Assembly (NCBI RefSeq): GCF_034424215.1 | Contig: NZ_CP139960.1 | Coordinates: 2,418,001-2,482,000, forward strand | Direction: 5' to 3' | DNA length: 64,000 nt | DNA from: Niabella yanshanensis | GTDB taxonomy: Bacteria > Bacteroidota > Bacteroidia > Chitinophagales > Chitinophagaceae | Part shown: in pieces, positions 1 to 8,754 of the stretch | Position numbering within the stretch: position 1 is the stretch's first letter | How the letters are laid out: every line of letters starts with the position of its first letter | The notes under the pieces: generated by a model | Database searches by the model: none | Told to the model about the DNA's origin: nothing | Seen by the model: the letters and a program-made list of their open reading frames with translations, nothing else | Position numbers and translations under genes: made by a program

Positions 1-2038
1 AAAGTCGGGCCTCGTTCAAAATAAAAATATCTCCAACATTGCACCCCATCATATGGAATACAGGATATTTACCCTGGTTCAAATACCCGGTTGGGTCATC
101 AAGTTTAAAGACAAGCCCTTCGGTACTTGAATGACCGAAGTAGGATACCAGGTTCACTCCGCTATTCATTAGCGATCTGAATGCTTCAGCTGCTTTTTGT
201 TGTTCACCTGCGTTGGTGCTTTTCAGGAAATCAATAACATTAGCACCATATAAAGTATCGGTAGCAATATTTTTAGCGAAGTTCAATGCTGCATATAATT
301 GACTGATTTCACCCGGAACGTCAGAACCGACTATATGAGCAATATTTTTTTTCCAGCTATTGGCTAGCGGATTCGGTTGGGGCAGCAATTTTTCTTCATA
401 CTGTTTCACTTTTTCAAGGTAAATTGCAAATTCGTTGCCGTTTACTACAGGTACCCGGCCAATTGGAGTTAGGGGAATAGAACTTGCGCCCTCAGCAGCC
501 AATAGCTTATCTGATGCAGGCTCTCCAAAGGTAGGAATGAGATTCAACCTGCCTGTTACCGGATTAGACTCATTATATCGGGCCGCAGTATACTTTACAC
601 CCTTACCAACAATAAACACACTTTTGGGAGCAGTAGAAAAATGGCTCCGGGCAAACCTCAGAAAATTCCTTACACTCAAAGGGCTTCCTTTAATACCATA
701 AGCAAATTGATCCGTTAACTGATCAATCAGGTATATCTTAGCATTATAACCTCCACCAGCCTGAGAGCTTCTATAGGCACGATATTCCTCAACAGGTTGA
801 GATCCGCCCGATCCGTTCAATATGGCTTGATGTGTGATCATTAAATAATTCCCCTGATTGGCCGGAGCGGAATAATCAATAAAACTCCTTGTTTCGAAAT
901 TGTTGATCGTTTTAACAGTGGCAGTATTTACTAATACTACCTCCGCATTGGCTATAGAAGGCAATACATATATTTTTACAAGGGAGGGATTAGAGGCATC
1001 GGCGTCATATCTCTTTCCACTGCTGAGGTCATATAAAACAGGAGCACCTGAAGTGTTAAAGCCGGCAATTTCCATGTACTTGCCGGTAGCAGTTGCGCCC
1101 GGTAGTTTAAAACGGAAATTACCCGAACCTCCAAAATTGAAAATGCGGGGATAGACAATTTCAATGGCGCCAATTTTAATACGATTATTGGCAACCGCAG
1201 ATATATTTGATACCTGAATGCTTTCTGAAGCACCGGTTAAAGCAGTAACAGGCAGGGTGCCGGATAATCTGGAATAATTGAATTGGTTTAAGGTTGTATT
1301 GAATACTTCATTATTATTCAATTTCATTTGTACCACCCGGCTATTGTCACTGTTGCCCACAACGCGCATATTAAGTTGCATTGGAGGAGCGCCAGAACCA
1401 GTGAACGGGAATAATCCGGATTGTGGAATTGTTCTTGTTTGATTTTGATTTATTTCATTCGAGGTCCAGCCTTCGCCTCCTTCAAAAGAAGCCGAAATTG
1501 CCGGAGTTGACACAGCACCTTCATAAGGCCCTAAATGTATGCTCTCATTGAGATAAATACCTGCAGTATGCATGAAATAAGGCTCCGCAACCGCACCTGC
1601 AGGTATGGTGTTAGCTGTGGGTATAAGTCTTTTGTTACTGCCGGCTGCATTTACAGTAAGGAAATAAGCGGCTGTGTCGGTAAACAAGCTTTTGCTGTTG
1701 TTAATCTGGTCCAGCGGATTACGATATAGTACCTGATCCGCCTTACCATCGTTGACCTCACCCCAGAACTCTATGAACCCGCCAGCAGCCAAAGCACCGG
1801 TTTGACCGGAAGTGTAAATGGGCACTTCTACCCCGTTACGCCAGAGCTGAAAAGCCGAAACATCGGTATTAGCCTGATTGATGGCCACCAATGCCGATTG
1901 CGGGATCCTGTAAAGCCCGTTGGATCCCACTTTAAATTTGTAATAGGTTTTGCTATAATCGATCCACTCATTATTAAATGATTGCGCCAGGGCAGTCATT
2001 GTATGCAACAGGAAAAGTATAGTCAGCAGCTTCTTCAT
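1..2038 (-). CDS. C25 (gingipain-family) cysteine peptidase, PorU/PorU2-like, 3' part outside window
   Basis: The frame is open from the ATG at 2038 to the window edge (679 residues seen; the C-terminus is missing). It starts with a Sec signal peptide (MKKLLTILFLL, Ala-Gln near residue 18), then a long beta-rich N-terminal region. The catalytic region comes last: a strand ending SYFGHSS gives the likely catalytic His at about residue 636, and MMGCNVGD gives the Cys about 30 residues later (666). This matches the gingipain clan-CD arrangement. In type IX secretion PorU is the sortase that removes the C-terminal signal of cargo and attaches it to the surface. The gene starts 15 bp after a PorV/PorQ-family gene, so the two are probably one operon. 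The GHSS/GCN signature and this gene order suggest the PorU2-type paralogue rather than classical PorU (inference). Confidence 0.8.
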   Translation of the reverse strand, partial: MKKLLTILFLLHTMTALAQSFNNEWIDYSKTYYKFKVGSNGLYRIPQSALVAINQANTDVSAFQLWRNGVEVPIYTSGQTGALAAGGFIEFWGEVNDGKADQVLYRNPLDQINNSKSLFTDTAAYFLTVNAAGSNKRLIPTANTIPAGAVAEPYFMHTAGIYLNESIHLGPYEGAVSTPAISASFEGGEGWTSNEINQNQTRTIPQSGLFPFTGSGAPPMQLNMRVVGNSDNSRVVQMKLNNNEVFNTTLNQFNYSRLSGTLPVTALTGASESIQVSNISAVANNRIKIGAIEIVYPRIFNFGGSGNFRFKLPGATATGKYMEIAGFNTSGAPVLYDLSSGKRYDADASNPSLVKIYVLPSIANAEVVLVNTATVKTINNFETRSFIDYSAPANQGNYLMITHQAILNGSGGSQPVEEYRAYRSSQAGGGYNAKIYLIDQLTDQFAYGIKGSPLSVRNFLRFARSHFSTAPKSVFIVGKGVKYTAARYNESNPVTGRLNLIPTFGEPASDKLLAAEGASSIPLTPIGRVPVVNGNEFAIYLEKVKQYEEKLLPQPNPLANSWKKNIAHIVGSDVPGEISQLYAALNFAKNIATDTLYGANVIDFLKSTNAGEQQKAAEAFRSLMNSGVNLVSYFGHSSTEGLVFKLDDPTGYLNQGKYPVFHMMGCNVGDIFILNEARL

Positions 2039-2053
2039 CGGGTGCTCATTAAT

Positions 2054-3181
2054 TTAAAATACCGAGGATTTCTTTTCGCGGTTCAAATCTAATCTAAGCG
2101 AGAATACGTGGGTAAATAATGGATTAGACTGATTGGCCAGGTTGGCAAATGCGTAGTCAATTACAACAGACCTAACCCTGAAACCTACACCCACACTGGG
2201 CTGATAGATCCAAACCTTTTTCTGGTTCAGTGTGTCTCCATCGGCTAATCCCTGTTGAAAATTATTAATGCCTCCTCTCACGAAAAAGATATTTTTGTAT
2301 CCATATTCCAGTCCTACTTTAGGATCAATACTTACGGCATCACTGCTCACAACCGTATTGCGCTTACCATCAAAAGTCAGGTCAAAATCAGTTTCTGCGA
2401 GAACGGTAGAGGTTTTACCAATGGTGAATAAGCGTGATGCCGCTAACGTCAATCTTGGTGCGGTAAGCTCTGACGATTTTACCGGGATATCGTTATTGGT
2501 GAGATATAATACTTCTTTTTCTTTTTCAGTAAAATTAAAGGTCCAGGTATTAAAGGTACTGGTGATGTCCTTCGCCACTATGCCAAATCTCCATTTATCT
2601 TTAAACACCTGTAAACCGGCATCCAGACCAAAGCCCCAGGCCTGCGCAAATTTTCCCACATTCCGATAGATCACCTTGGCATTGGCGCCAAAATTCACCA
2701 TACTATTCTCAGTCTTTTTGAGGTTTTGTCCATACGATAAAAGAAACGCATAGTCGGCCGAAGAAAAAGTCTGGATATTATTATAATTGAGCGACCCGTC
2801 GGGGTTTACCAGGAAAAGCGTATTAGGTATATCATCCACGGCAAACCTCATAGCAGAAAGCCCCAATACCCTTTTTTCATTGGTAGTAGGTATGGCTACA
2901 TTGGCAAAATCATATTTACCGATGCCTGCAAAGTACTCGGAGTGCATCAAATTTACTTCGGTTCGGCCCTGCACATTCACTAATCCCGCCGGGTTCCAGT
3001 AACCGGCCGTTCCATCAGCTACTGACGCAGCCTGGGCTCCCCCCATCGCCAGTCCACGGGCTCCGGCGCCAATATTCAAAAACTCGTTGGAATATTTTCT
3101 AAACTGCGCGACAACCGGCTGGTAGCAGATTTGAATTGCCAGAAATATGCTTACAAAGGGTATAAATTTTCTTATAGTCAC
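2054..3181 (-). CDS. PorV/PorQ-family outer-membrane beta-barrel protein
   Basis: 375 aa, beginning with a signal peptide ending near PVVAQ. The conserved start of the mature protein reads FLNIGAGARGLAMGGA followed by YWNPAGL, the signature of the PorV/PorQ family (FadL-like barrels). In type IX secretion PorV carries cargo from the translocon to the PorU sortase at the cell surface. The C-terminus ends in alternating hydrophobic strands (VFSLRLDLN), as in outer-membrane barrels. The start is GTG at 3181; no ATG precedes the signal peptide. It lies 15 bp upstream of the C25 peptidase gene and is probably cotranscribed with it. A paralogue of the main PorV is possible. Confidence 0.85.
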   Translation of the reverse strand: MTIRKFIPFVSIFLAIQICYQPVVAQFRKYSNEFLNIGAGARGLAMGGAQAASVADGTAGYWNPAGLVNVQGRTEVNLMHSEYFAGIGKYDFANVAIPTTNEKRVLGLSAMRFAVDDIPNTLFLVNPDGSLNYNNIQTFSSADYAFLLSYGQNLKKTENSMVNFGANAKVIYRNVGKFAQAWGFGLDAGLQVFKDKWRFGIVAKDITSTFNTWTFNFTEKEKEVLYLTNNDIPVKSSELTAPRLTLAASRLFTIGKTSTVLAETDFDLTFDGKRNTVVSSDAVSIDPKVGLEYGYKNIFFVRGGINNFQQGLADGDTLNQKKVWIYQPSVGVGFRVRSVVIDYAFANLANQSNPLFTHVFSLRLDLNREKKSSVF

Positions 3182-3390
3182 TAAACAGTTATTAATAATT
3201 ACCGGTCAGCTCCAGACTGCACATACTTGAATGGCCTGTTTCTTCATCAAACGACCCACAATGGCAGTACCTGTCAACTTTCTCGCATGTGATCAAAATT
3301 AAAGGGCTTATGCGAAATTAACATTATCATACAAATCAGCAGCAGAATTAGTTAAATGCTTAATAATATTCGCCCAACAGGGTAAAAACG

Positions 3391-3398
3391 TACTTTTG
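3391..3398 (+). promoter_or_regulatory. -7 promoter element of tyrS
   Basis: TACTTTTG matches the Bacteroidota -7 consensus TAnnTTTG. Only 5 nt separate its last G from the tyrS ATG at 3404, so transcription should start at or next to the start codon. Confidence 0.65.
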
Positions 3399-3403
3399 CG
3401 CCC

Positions 3404-4684
3404 ATGGATTTAATAAAAGAGCTGAAATGGCGAGGAATGGTGCAGGATATGATTCCTGGTACCGATGAACAACTGAAAAAAGAAATTACAACTGGTTATA
3501 TCGGGTTTGATCCAACAGCCACCAGTCTGCATATTGGCAGCCTGGTACCTATCCTGCTTTTGGTACATATGCAAAAAGCAGGACACAAACCTATCGCCCT
3601 TGTGGGTGGCGCTACGGGTATGATCGGCGATCCCAGCGGTAAAAGTGAGGAACGAAACCTGTTGAATGAAGCACAATTGGCTGAAAATGTAGCGGGCATT
3701 AAAGCTCAGCTGGAAAAATACCTGGATTTTGATGCATCAAAGCCTAATGCGGCCCTGATGGTTAACAACTACGATTGGTTTAAAACCATTTCGTTTATAG
3801 ATTTTCTACGGGATGCCGGAAAACACATCACGGTAAACTACATGATGGCGAAGGACAGCGTGAAAAAGCGCTTTGAGGGAGAAGTTGGCATCAGCTACAC
3901 AGAATTCGCTTATCAGATGATGCAGGGATACGACTTTTACCATCTGTTTAAAGAAAACAACTGTAAACTGCAAATGGGCGGCAGCGATCAATGGGGTAAT
4001 ATTACCACCGGTACCGAGTTTGTACGCCGGAAGGTTCAGGGAGAAGCTTTTGCATTTACCTGCCCGCTGATCAGAAAAGCCGACGGTACTAAATTCGGCA
4101 AAACAGAAAGCGGCAATGTTTGGTTAGACCCTGAACGTACTACTCCCTACCAGTTTTACCAGTTTTGGCTAAACGCCAGCGACGCTGATGCAGAGAACTG
4201 GATCAAAATATTTACCTTTTTAGATGAGCCAACCATCAATCAGCTCATCGAAGAACATAAAAAAGACGCTGCAAAACGCCTGCTACAAAAGGTTTTAGCC
4301 AAAGAGGTGACAACTTTCGTACATGGATCCGAAGCTTATGATCAGGCAATTGCTACTACAGAAAAGCTTTTTGCGGATCAAAACAAACCTGCCGAAGAAA
4401 TGAGCATTGAAGACCTGGAAGGTATGGCCGGGATTGTGAAATCTACTATCGGCAAAGATGTTATCGCCAAGGGAATCGATATTGTAAGCCTTTTAGCTGA
4501 TGCAAAAATTACCACCAGCAAAGGAGAAGCCCGCAAACTGGTTCAGGGAGGTGGCGTACAGCTCAATCGCAGGAAAGTAGAGGATGCTCAGCTATCGGTA
4601 AGCAACGACAACCTGTTGCACAACAAGTACCTGTTACTTCAGAAAGGAAAGAAAAATTACTACCTGGTTGAGATTATTGGATAA
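3404..4684 (+). CDS. tyrS: Tyrosine--tRNA ligase
   Basis: 426 aa, normal length for bacterial TyrRS. It charges tRNA-Tyr with tyrosine in the cytoplasm. The class I signature is present: HIGS (the HIGH equivalent) within DPTATSLHIGSL near residue 40, and KFGKTESGN (the KMSKS equivalent) near residue 230, with the tyrosine-pocket segment QMMQGYDF and GGSDQWGN between them. The C-terminal ~75 residues form the S4-like RNA-binding domain (ARKLVQGGGVQLNRRKV). The -7 box is 5 nt before the ATG. A strong hairpin terminator follows directly. Confidence 0.97.
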   Translation: MDLIKELKWRGMVQDMIPGTDEQLKKEITTGYIGFDPTATSLHIGSLVPILLLVHMQKAGHKPIALVGGATGMIGDPSGKSEERNLLNEAQLAENVAGIKAQLEKYLDFDASKPNAALMVNNYDWFKTISFIDFLRDAGKHITVNYMMAKDSVKKRFEGEVGISYTEFAYQMMQGYDFYHLFKENNCKLQMGGSDQWGNITTGTEFVRRKVQGEAFAFTCPLIRKADGTKFGKTESGNVWLDPERTTPYQFYQFWLNASDADAENWIKIFTFLDEPTINQLIEEHKKDAAKRLLQKVLAKEVTTFVHGSEAYDQAIATTEKLFADQNKPAEEMSIEDLEGMAGIVKSTIGKDVIAKGIDIVSLLADAKITTSKGEARKLVQGGGVQLNRRKVEDAQLSVSNDNLLHNKYLLLQKGKKNYYLVEIIG

Positions 4685-4690
4685 AAAGTT

Positions 4691-4715
4691 AAGGGAGCTG
4701 TCGCTCCCTTTTTTT
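4691..4715 (+). terminator. Rho-independent terminator of tyrS
   Basis: Perfect 8-bp stem AAGGGAGC/GCTCCCTT with loop TGTC, followed by a run of T. It lies between convergent tyrS and the TSUP gene and has an A-run on its left, so it could serve both strands. Confidence 0.85.
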
Positions 4716-4722
4716 AACAGTT

Positions 4723-5478
4723 TTATTTCTTCAGAAAAATAAAAATAGCGCCTATAAAGGTGAGCACAATAATCAATCGCCGGTAGCTGGTATCTTTTAT
4801 TAATGAAACAATTTTAATACCTAATAGAAAACCAACTAACAGAGCAGGCAAGAGCAAAGCATCGGTCTTCAAACTATCTACCGTTACATTTTTCCAGACG
4901 AATACCTGGAAGGGAAGCTTAAAAAAATTAATGGCCAGGAACACCCATGCAGCCGTACCGATAAAATTGTTCTTGGGCATGCGCATCGCTAAAAAATAAA
5001 TATTAGCGAAAGCACCGGCAAGGTTGCCGATCATGGTGGTAAAACCTGAAATCAATCCCATGCCGGACACAAAGAATTTATTAGACGGAACGATCATTGT
5101 TTTCCTGACTTCCAGGTACAACATAATGATCACGGTTATCACAATAATCGTAGCCATTATTTTCCTGAATACTGCTTCGTTCATGTGCTGACCAGCAAAA
5201 ACACCTACCAGCACCCCAACCACCATCCAGGGAATCAGTTTCCAGAAATGCTTCCATTCTGCATGGCGGTGATAATACTTTACCGCCATCAGATCGGCTG
5301 CGCATAATAAAGGAAGTACCACACCTGTCGATGCCTTGCCGCCCAGCACTATCGCCATCAGGGTTACATTCAGCATATCGATCCCTTTTAACCCGGCTTT
5401 AGCCAGCCCTATAAAAAAGGCGGATAATGCGAGCAGCACCCAGTTAGTTAAGGAGTAATCATTAAATAACGCTTGCAA
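4723..5478 (-). CDS. TSUP-family (TauE/SafE) membrane transporter
   Basis: 251 aa, almost wholly hydrophobic, with about seven or eight predicted membrane segments. The repeated half-domain pattern typical of the sulfite exporter TauE/SafE family is visible: FIGLAKAGLKGIDMLNV in the first half and SGFTTMIGNLAGAFANIYFL in the second. Members move organosulfur or sulfite anions, or other small anions, across the inner membrane; substrate cannot be deduced here. It is a single gene convergent with tyrS, and no sulfur-metabolism genes lie nearby. Confidence 0.85.
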   Translation of the reverse strand: MQALFNDYSLTNWVLLALSAFFIGLAKAGLKGIDMLNVTLMAIVLGGKASTGVVLPLLCAADLMAVKYYHRHAEWKHFWKLIPWMVVGVLVGVFAGQHMNEAVFRKIMATIIVITVIIMLYLEVRKTMIVPSNKFFVSGMGLISGFTTMIGNLAGAFANIYFLAMRMPKNNFIGTAAWVFLAINFFKLPFQVFVWKNVTVDSLKTDALLLPALLVGFLLGIKIVSLIKDTSYRRLIIVLTFIGAIFIFLKK

Positions 5479-5521
5479 AAATATCTTTTTGAATATTAAG
5501 TCACAGGATCTGAAATCCTTG

Positions 5522-6187
5522 TTATTTTAAAGGCTTCACCGCTTTCCACATTTCCTGCGCTACCAATAGATTACCGGCGCCGTTAAGATGTACCCGATCG
5601 GTGGTTAATATCCCCTTTTCTTCATTGGCCGGATTATTCTTATCCAGGTAACTCATAAACGATTGACGAAGATCTACCAACGGTATATTATTTTTCGCTG
5701 CATATTCCCGGATCCATTTGGCATAAAAATTCAGGTCGCCATCCTGCAAATTAGAGTCATCGTTTCTTTCGCCGATTACAGATGGCGTACACATAATTGG
5801 CTGTATACCTGCCTGCTTCATTTTATTGATCATCTTATCATAAAAAGCGCCAAATTTGCTGAGCTCAGTTCCCGTACCGCTTGTTGTTTTATGCCATACA
5901 TCATTGATGCCGATATACACCACAACAATATCCGGTTTCTGATCGAGTACATCTTCCTGGAAGCGATAGAACAGATCGTATACCCGGTTACCGCCTATCC
6001 CTTTGCCTACAAACTCAAAGTTCTCTGCCAGCTTATCCTGCCTGCAAAGACTATCTACCTTCGGTATATATCCATTGGGACCGGCTCCCTGCTGTGTAAT
6101 AGAATCTCCAAAAAATATTACTTTTTTCTTTTTAACGGGCTGGAAAGCAATAAGCGCAATGGCGGCAAGCGTCAGTAGATACTTCAT
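5522..6187 (-). CDS. Secreted SGNH/GDSL-family hydrolase (lipase/esterase type)
   Basis: The start chosen is the ATG at 6187, which begins a signal peptide (MKYLLTLAAIALIAFQP); longer frames reach upstream to 6277 but add no hydrophobic leader. The 221-aa protein carries all four SGNH blocks: FFGDSITQQG with the nucleophile Ser near residue 27, GIGGNRVYDL (Gly), YIGINDVWH (Asn), and DRVHLNGAGN with the catalytic Asp-x-x-His. Such proteins are periplasmic or surface esterases, often deacetylating carbohydrates. Substrate is unknown. It follows the exonuclease gene by about 86 bp on the same strand. Confidence 0.88.
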   Translation of the reverse strand: MKYLLTLAAIALIAFQPVKKKKVIFFGDSITQQGAGPNGYIPKVDSLCRQDKLAENFEFVGKGIGGNRVYDLFYRFQEDVLDQKPDIVVVYIGINDVWHKTTSGTGTELSKFGAFYDKMINKMKQAGIQPIMCTPSVIGERNDDSNLQDGDLNFYAKWIREYAAKNNIPLVDLRQSFMSYLDKNNPANEEKGILTTDRVHLNGAGNLLVAQEMWKAVKPLK

Positions 6188-6273
6188 GTGTTGATACTTT
6201 TTTATAGTAAAAATTTTATACTGTTCAGAGAATTTCGTTCTCAAATTAACGGGTACAAGTTTAAACAAAAACA

Positions 6274-7647
6274 TCAAATAACACTATTAAATGTTTTTAC
6301 TTTAGCCGGATATCTTTTGGCATAGCTGAAAAGCATGTTGGTAATGATGCTATTTTCTTTATAGGGTGTAACCAGGTCTTTCAACCTTTCCGGCTCTTCC
6401 ACAACGGTATCGTTAGGTATAAATCCCATGCCATAAAACTTGCCCTGCCATACCAATATACAGGAGTTTTGGTCGCGGGTAATACCTTCATCAATGATAA
6501 CAAAAGACGGCAGACCTTTTAATTTATCGATGGCCGACTCAACCCGGCAATTATAATCGACCACTGTTTCTCGCTTTTCACAAGCTCCTTTGCACAAGAC
6601 GGCATGCTTGGCTTCATCGTAAAGATTTTTGCTGATGAAGCAGAGATGCGGGCAGAGATTGAAATCCTGAACAAGCTGTCTCAAGGCTGCACCTGCGTTT
6701 TCTAGATGATGATAAGAGCTGATGACCTCGTAACGGCTATTCACCTTATCTATAGCCAGCCTTATATATCCATTCTGATCATAATAGCGAATGATGCCAT
6801 ACATATCTTCCCGCTTTTTTTGAGCCGCATTAAAACGGGGCCACAATCGTTTTATTTCAGATGATTCTTTAACAGCAGCCATTAGCTCCGTACCACACTC
6901 CTCGAAACTGATGCGGTATACTTCCCTCATAAAGTTTTGCTTTTGCCGGGAGGTAGCGTTATTGCTAAAATGACTGCTTACCCTGTAACGTATATTTTTC
7001 GCCTTTCCTACGTAAACCACCTTTCCTTTTTCATCATGAAAATAATAGACCCCTGCAGTATAAGGCAGGTTTTCAAAATCAGTTTTGGGCACATTGGGCG
7101 GTAATACATGTTCCTTAGATGTACGCTTTAAGCTTTTAATGATATGCCCCTCGGTGTCATGCTCCAACAGCATCCTGAACAATGCTACAGTAGCGTCTGT
7201 GTCACCGCCGGCTCTATGATGATTTACATGAGTTATACCCAAAGCATTGCACAGTTTACCGAGGCTGTACGACTGGTAGCCTGGTAGTATTTTACGGCTC
7301 ATTCTAACCGTACACAGCTTGTTCGCATCATAAGCATATCCGCAAACCTGTAGCTGGTTACGTACAAAAGAATAATCGAAGTTTACGCTGTGCGCCACAA
7401 ATACTTTTCCGTTCAGCAGTTCATAAATACGTTCGGCTACCTCTTCAAAAACAGGTGCTCCGGCTACCATAGCATTGCTGATACCTGTCAATGCTTCGAT
7501 ATAAGGAGGTATACGATGAACCGGGTTAATCAGAGTTTCATATCGTTCCACTACCTCAATTCCATCAAAAATGACAATGCAGATTTCTGTGATACCATTG
7601 GCATCGGCATAACCACCCGTGGTTTCTATATCAACAATTGCATACAT
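6274..7647 (-). CDS. DnaQ-like 3'-5' exonuclease fused to a UvrC-type GIY-YIG nuclease domain
   Basis: 457 aa in two catalytic modules. Residues 1-165 form a DEDD exonuclease: IVDIETTG with the metal-binding Asp6/Glu8 at the N-terminus, and the HRAGGDTDAT motif near residue 143. From about residue 195 comes a GIY-YIG module: TAGVYYFHDEKG then VVYVGKAKNIRYRVSSHF. The remaining ~180 residues have no domain I can name. DnaQ-UvrC-like fusions occur in Bacteroidota and Actinobacteria and are thought to act in DNA repair; the reaction of this one is inferred. It is divergent from the lipoprotein gene at 7757. Confidence 0.9.
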   Translation of the reverse strand: MYAIVDIETTGGYADANGITEICIVIFDGIEVVERYETLINPVHRIPPYIEALTGISNAMVAGAPVFEEVAERIYELLNGKVFVAHSVNFDYSFVRNQLQVCGYAYDANKLCTVRMSRKILPGYQSYSLGKLCNALGITHVNHHRAGGDTDATVALFRMLLEHDTEGHIIKSLKRTSKEHVLPPNVPKTDFENLPYTAGVYYFHDEKGKVVYVGKAKNIRYRVSSHFSNNATSRQKQNFMREVYRISFEECGTELMAAVKESSEIKRLWPRFNAAQKKREDMYGIIRYYDQNGYIRLAIDKVNSRYEVISSYHHLENAGAALRQLVQDFNLCPHLCFISKNLYDEAKHAVLCKGACEKRETVVDYNCRVESAIDKLKGLPSFVIIDEGITRDQNSCILVWQGKFYGMGFIPNDTVVEEPERLKDLVTPYKENSIITNMLFSYAKRYPAKVKTFNSVI

Positions 7648-7756
7648 GTGCGACCCGCTAATTTCGGAAAATTATTTGTCTTTTTCCTATGCAAAATTCG
7701 GGATACGGCGTCATAGATTTTGATTAATCTGTTTGTGACAAAACAAAGCTTGGGAT

Positions 7757-8590
7757 ATGCACCTTTCAGTTAAATGCTTTTTCCTTTTATCTTTTATATA
7801 TATCATTGGTTGCCATGCCACTCCGTCGGGAGAAAGGGAGATAGTTACACCCGATGCGCCCACTGCAACTGAGCCCGGATATGACACTACACAAAAAAAT
7901 GTCCATGTATTGGTAGCTTTATGCGATAATAAATACCAGGGGATTGTTCCTGTTCCCGCAAAAATCGGGAACGGACAAGATCCCGACAATAACCTGTACT
8001 GGGGTTGCGGCTACGGCGTACGAACCTATTTTAAGAAAAGCAGCCACTGGACATTTATCAAAAGCATAAAGCGGGATGGCATCAAAATGCAAAGACTGGT
8101 GTTTAAACACAAGCGAAAGAACAGCTACCTTATTGCCGATGCTTATAATGGTATGTACATTAAGGACTGTACTGTGGATTTTTTCCAAAGCTGCTCCGGC
8201 CGGTTAAAGGATGTTCTGGATATTAATGGTAAGCGTATCGGTATTAATGGGAATGCTTCATTAATAGCTTATATAGGCCATGACGGACTGATGGACTTTA
8301 ACCTGAACGAATCTTTTCAGAATACGGATGGCAAAAAGCGGGATGCGATTATACTGGCATGCATCAGTAAAAAATATTTTACGCCTTATTTATCGCAGAC
8401 CCAGGCCAGACCTCTGGTTTGGAGCACGGGGCTTATGAGCCCCGAAGCCTATACCCTGCACGACGCCTTGAACGCATATCTAAGCAATCAATCGCCGGAA
8501 GCCATGAGGTCTGCCGCTGCAAAGGCTTACGCTAAATATCAAAAATGTAGTGAAAAAGCGGCCAGGAATTTGTTAGTGACCGGATTTTAG
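7757..8590 (+). CDS. Lipoprotein of unknown function, candidate caspase-fold protein
   Basis: 277 aa. The N-terminus is a lipoprotein signal with lipobox IIGC (Cys19). Two blocks stand out. The first, near residues 50-92, runs from ALCDNKYQGIVPVPAKIGNG to GCGYGVRTYFKK. The second is a strand followed by GHDGLMDF (His175), then a hydrophobic strand ending IILACISKKYF (Cys202). A His at the end of one strand and a Cys after the next, 27 residues apart, is the layout of clan-CD peptidases; this assignment is my inference. The C-terminal 60 residues look helical. I do not recognise a named family. It is divergent from the exonuclease gene; no partner gene is evident. Confidence 0.8.
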   Translation: MHLSVKCFFLLSFIYIIGCHATPSGEREIVTPDAPTATEPGYDTTQKNVHVLVALCDNKYQGIVPVPAKIGNGQDPDNNLYWGCGYGVRTYFKKSSHWTFIKSIKRDGIKMQRLVFKHKRKNSYLIADAYNGMYIKDCTVDFFQSCSGRLKDVLDINGKRIGINGNASLIAYIGHDGLMDFNLNESFQNTDGKKRDAIILACISKKYFTPYLSQTQARPLVWSTGLMSPEAYTLHDALNAYLSNQSPEAMRSAAAKAYAKYQKCSEKAARNLLVTGF

Positions 8591-8754
8591 AACGCGTGTA
8601 ACACTTTTGCTATTACCAGGTCTTAATATTTGAACGTTTTCATCGAAAAAACATGAAGGAGTTAAGGATAGTTAGGGCTAATCACTTAAATCCATATTTT
8701 ACCCTTAATGATTCTTAATTTCTAAATGGTTTAATTTTACGGAAATTTATATTG

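Noticed and set aside
2268-3002. Plus-strand frames opposite the PorV-family gene (133 and 71 codons)
   Set aside because: Low-complexity Ser/Thr/Leu translations that mirror the barrel gene's codon pattern.
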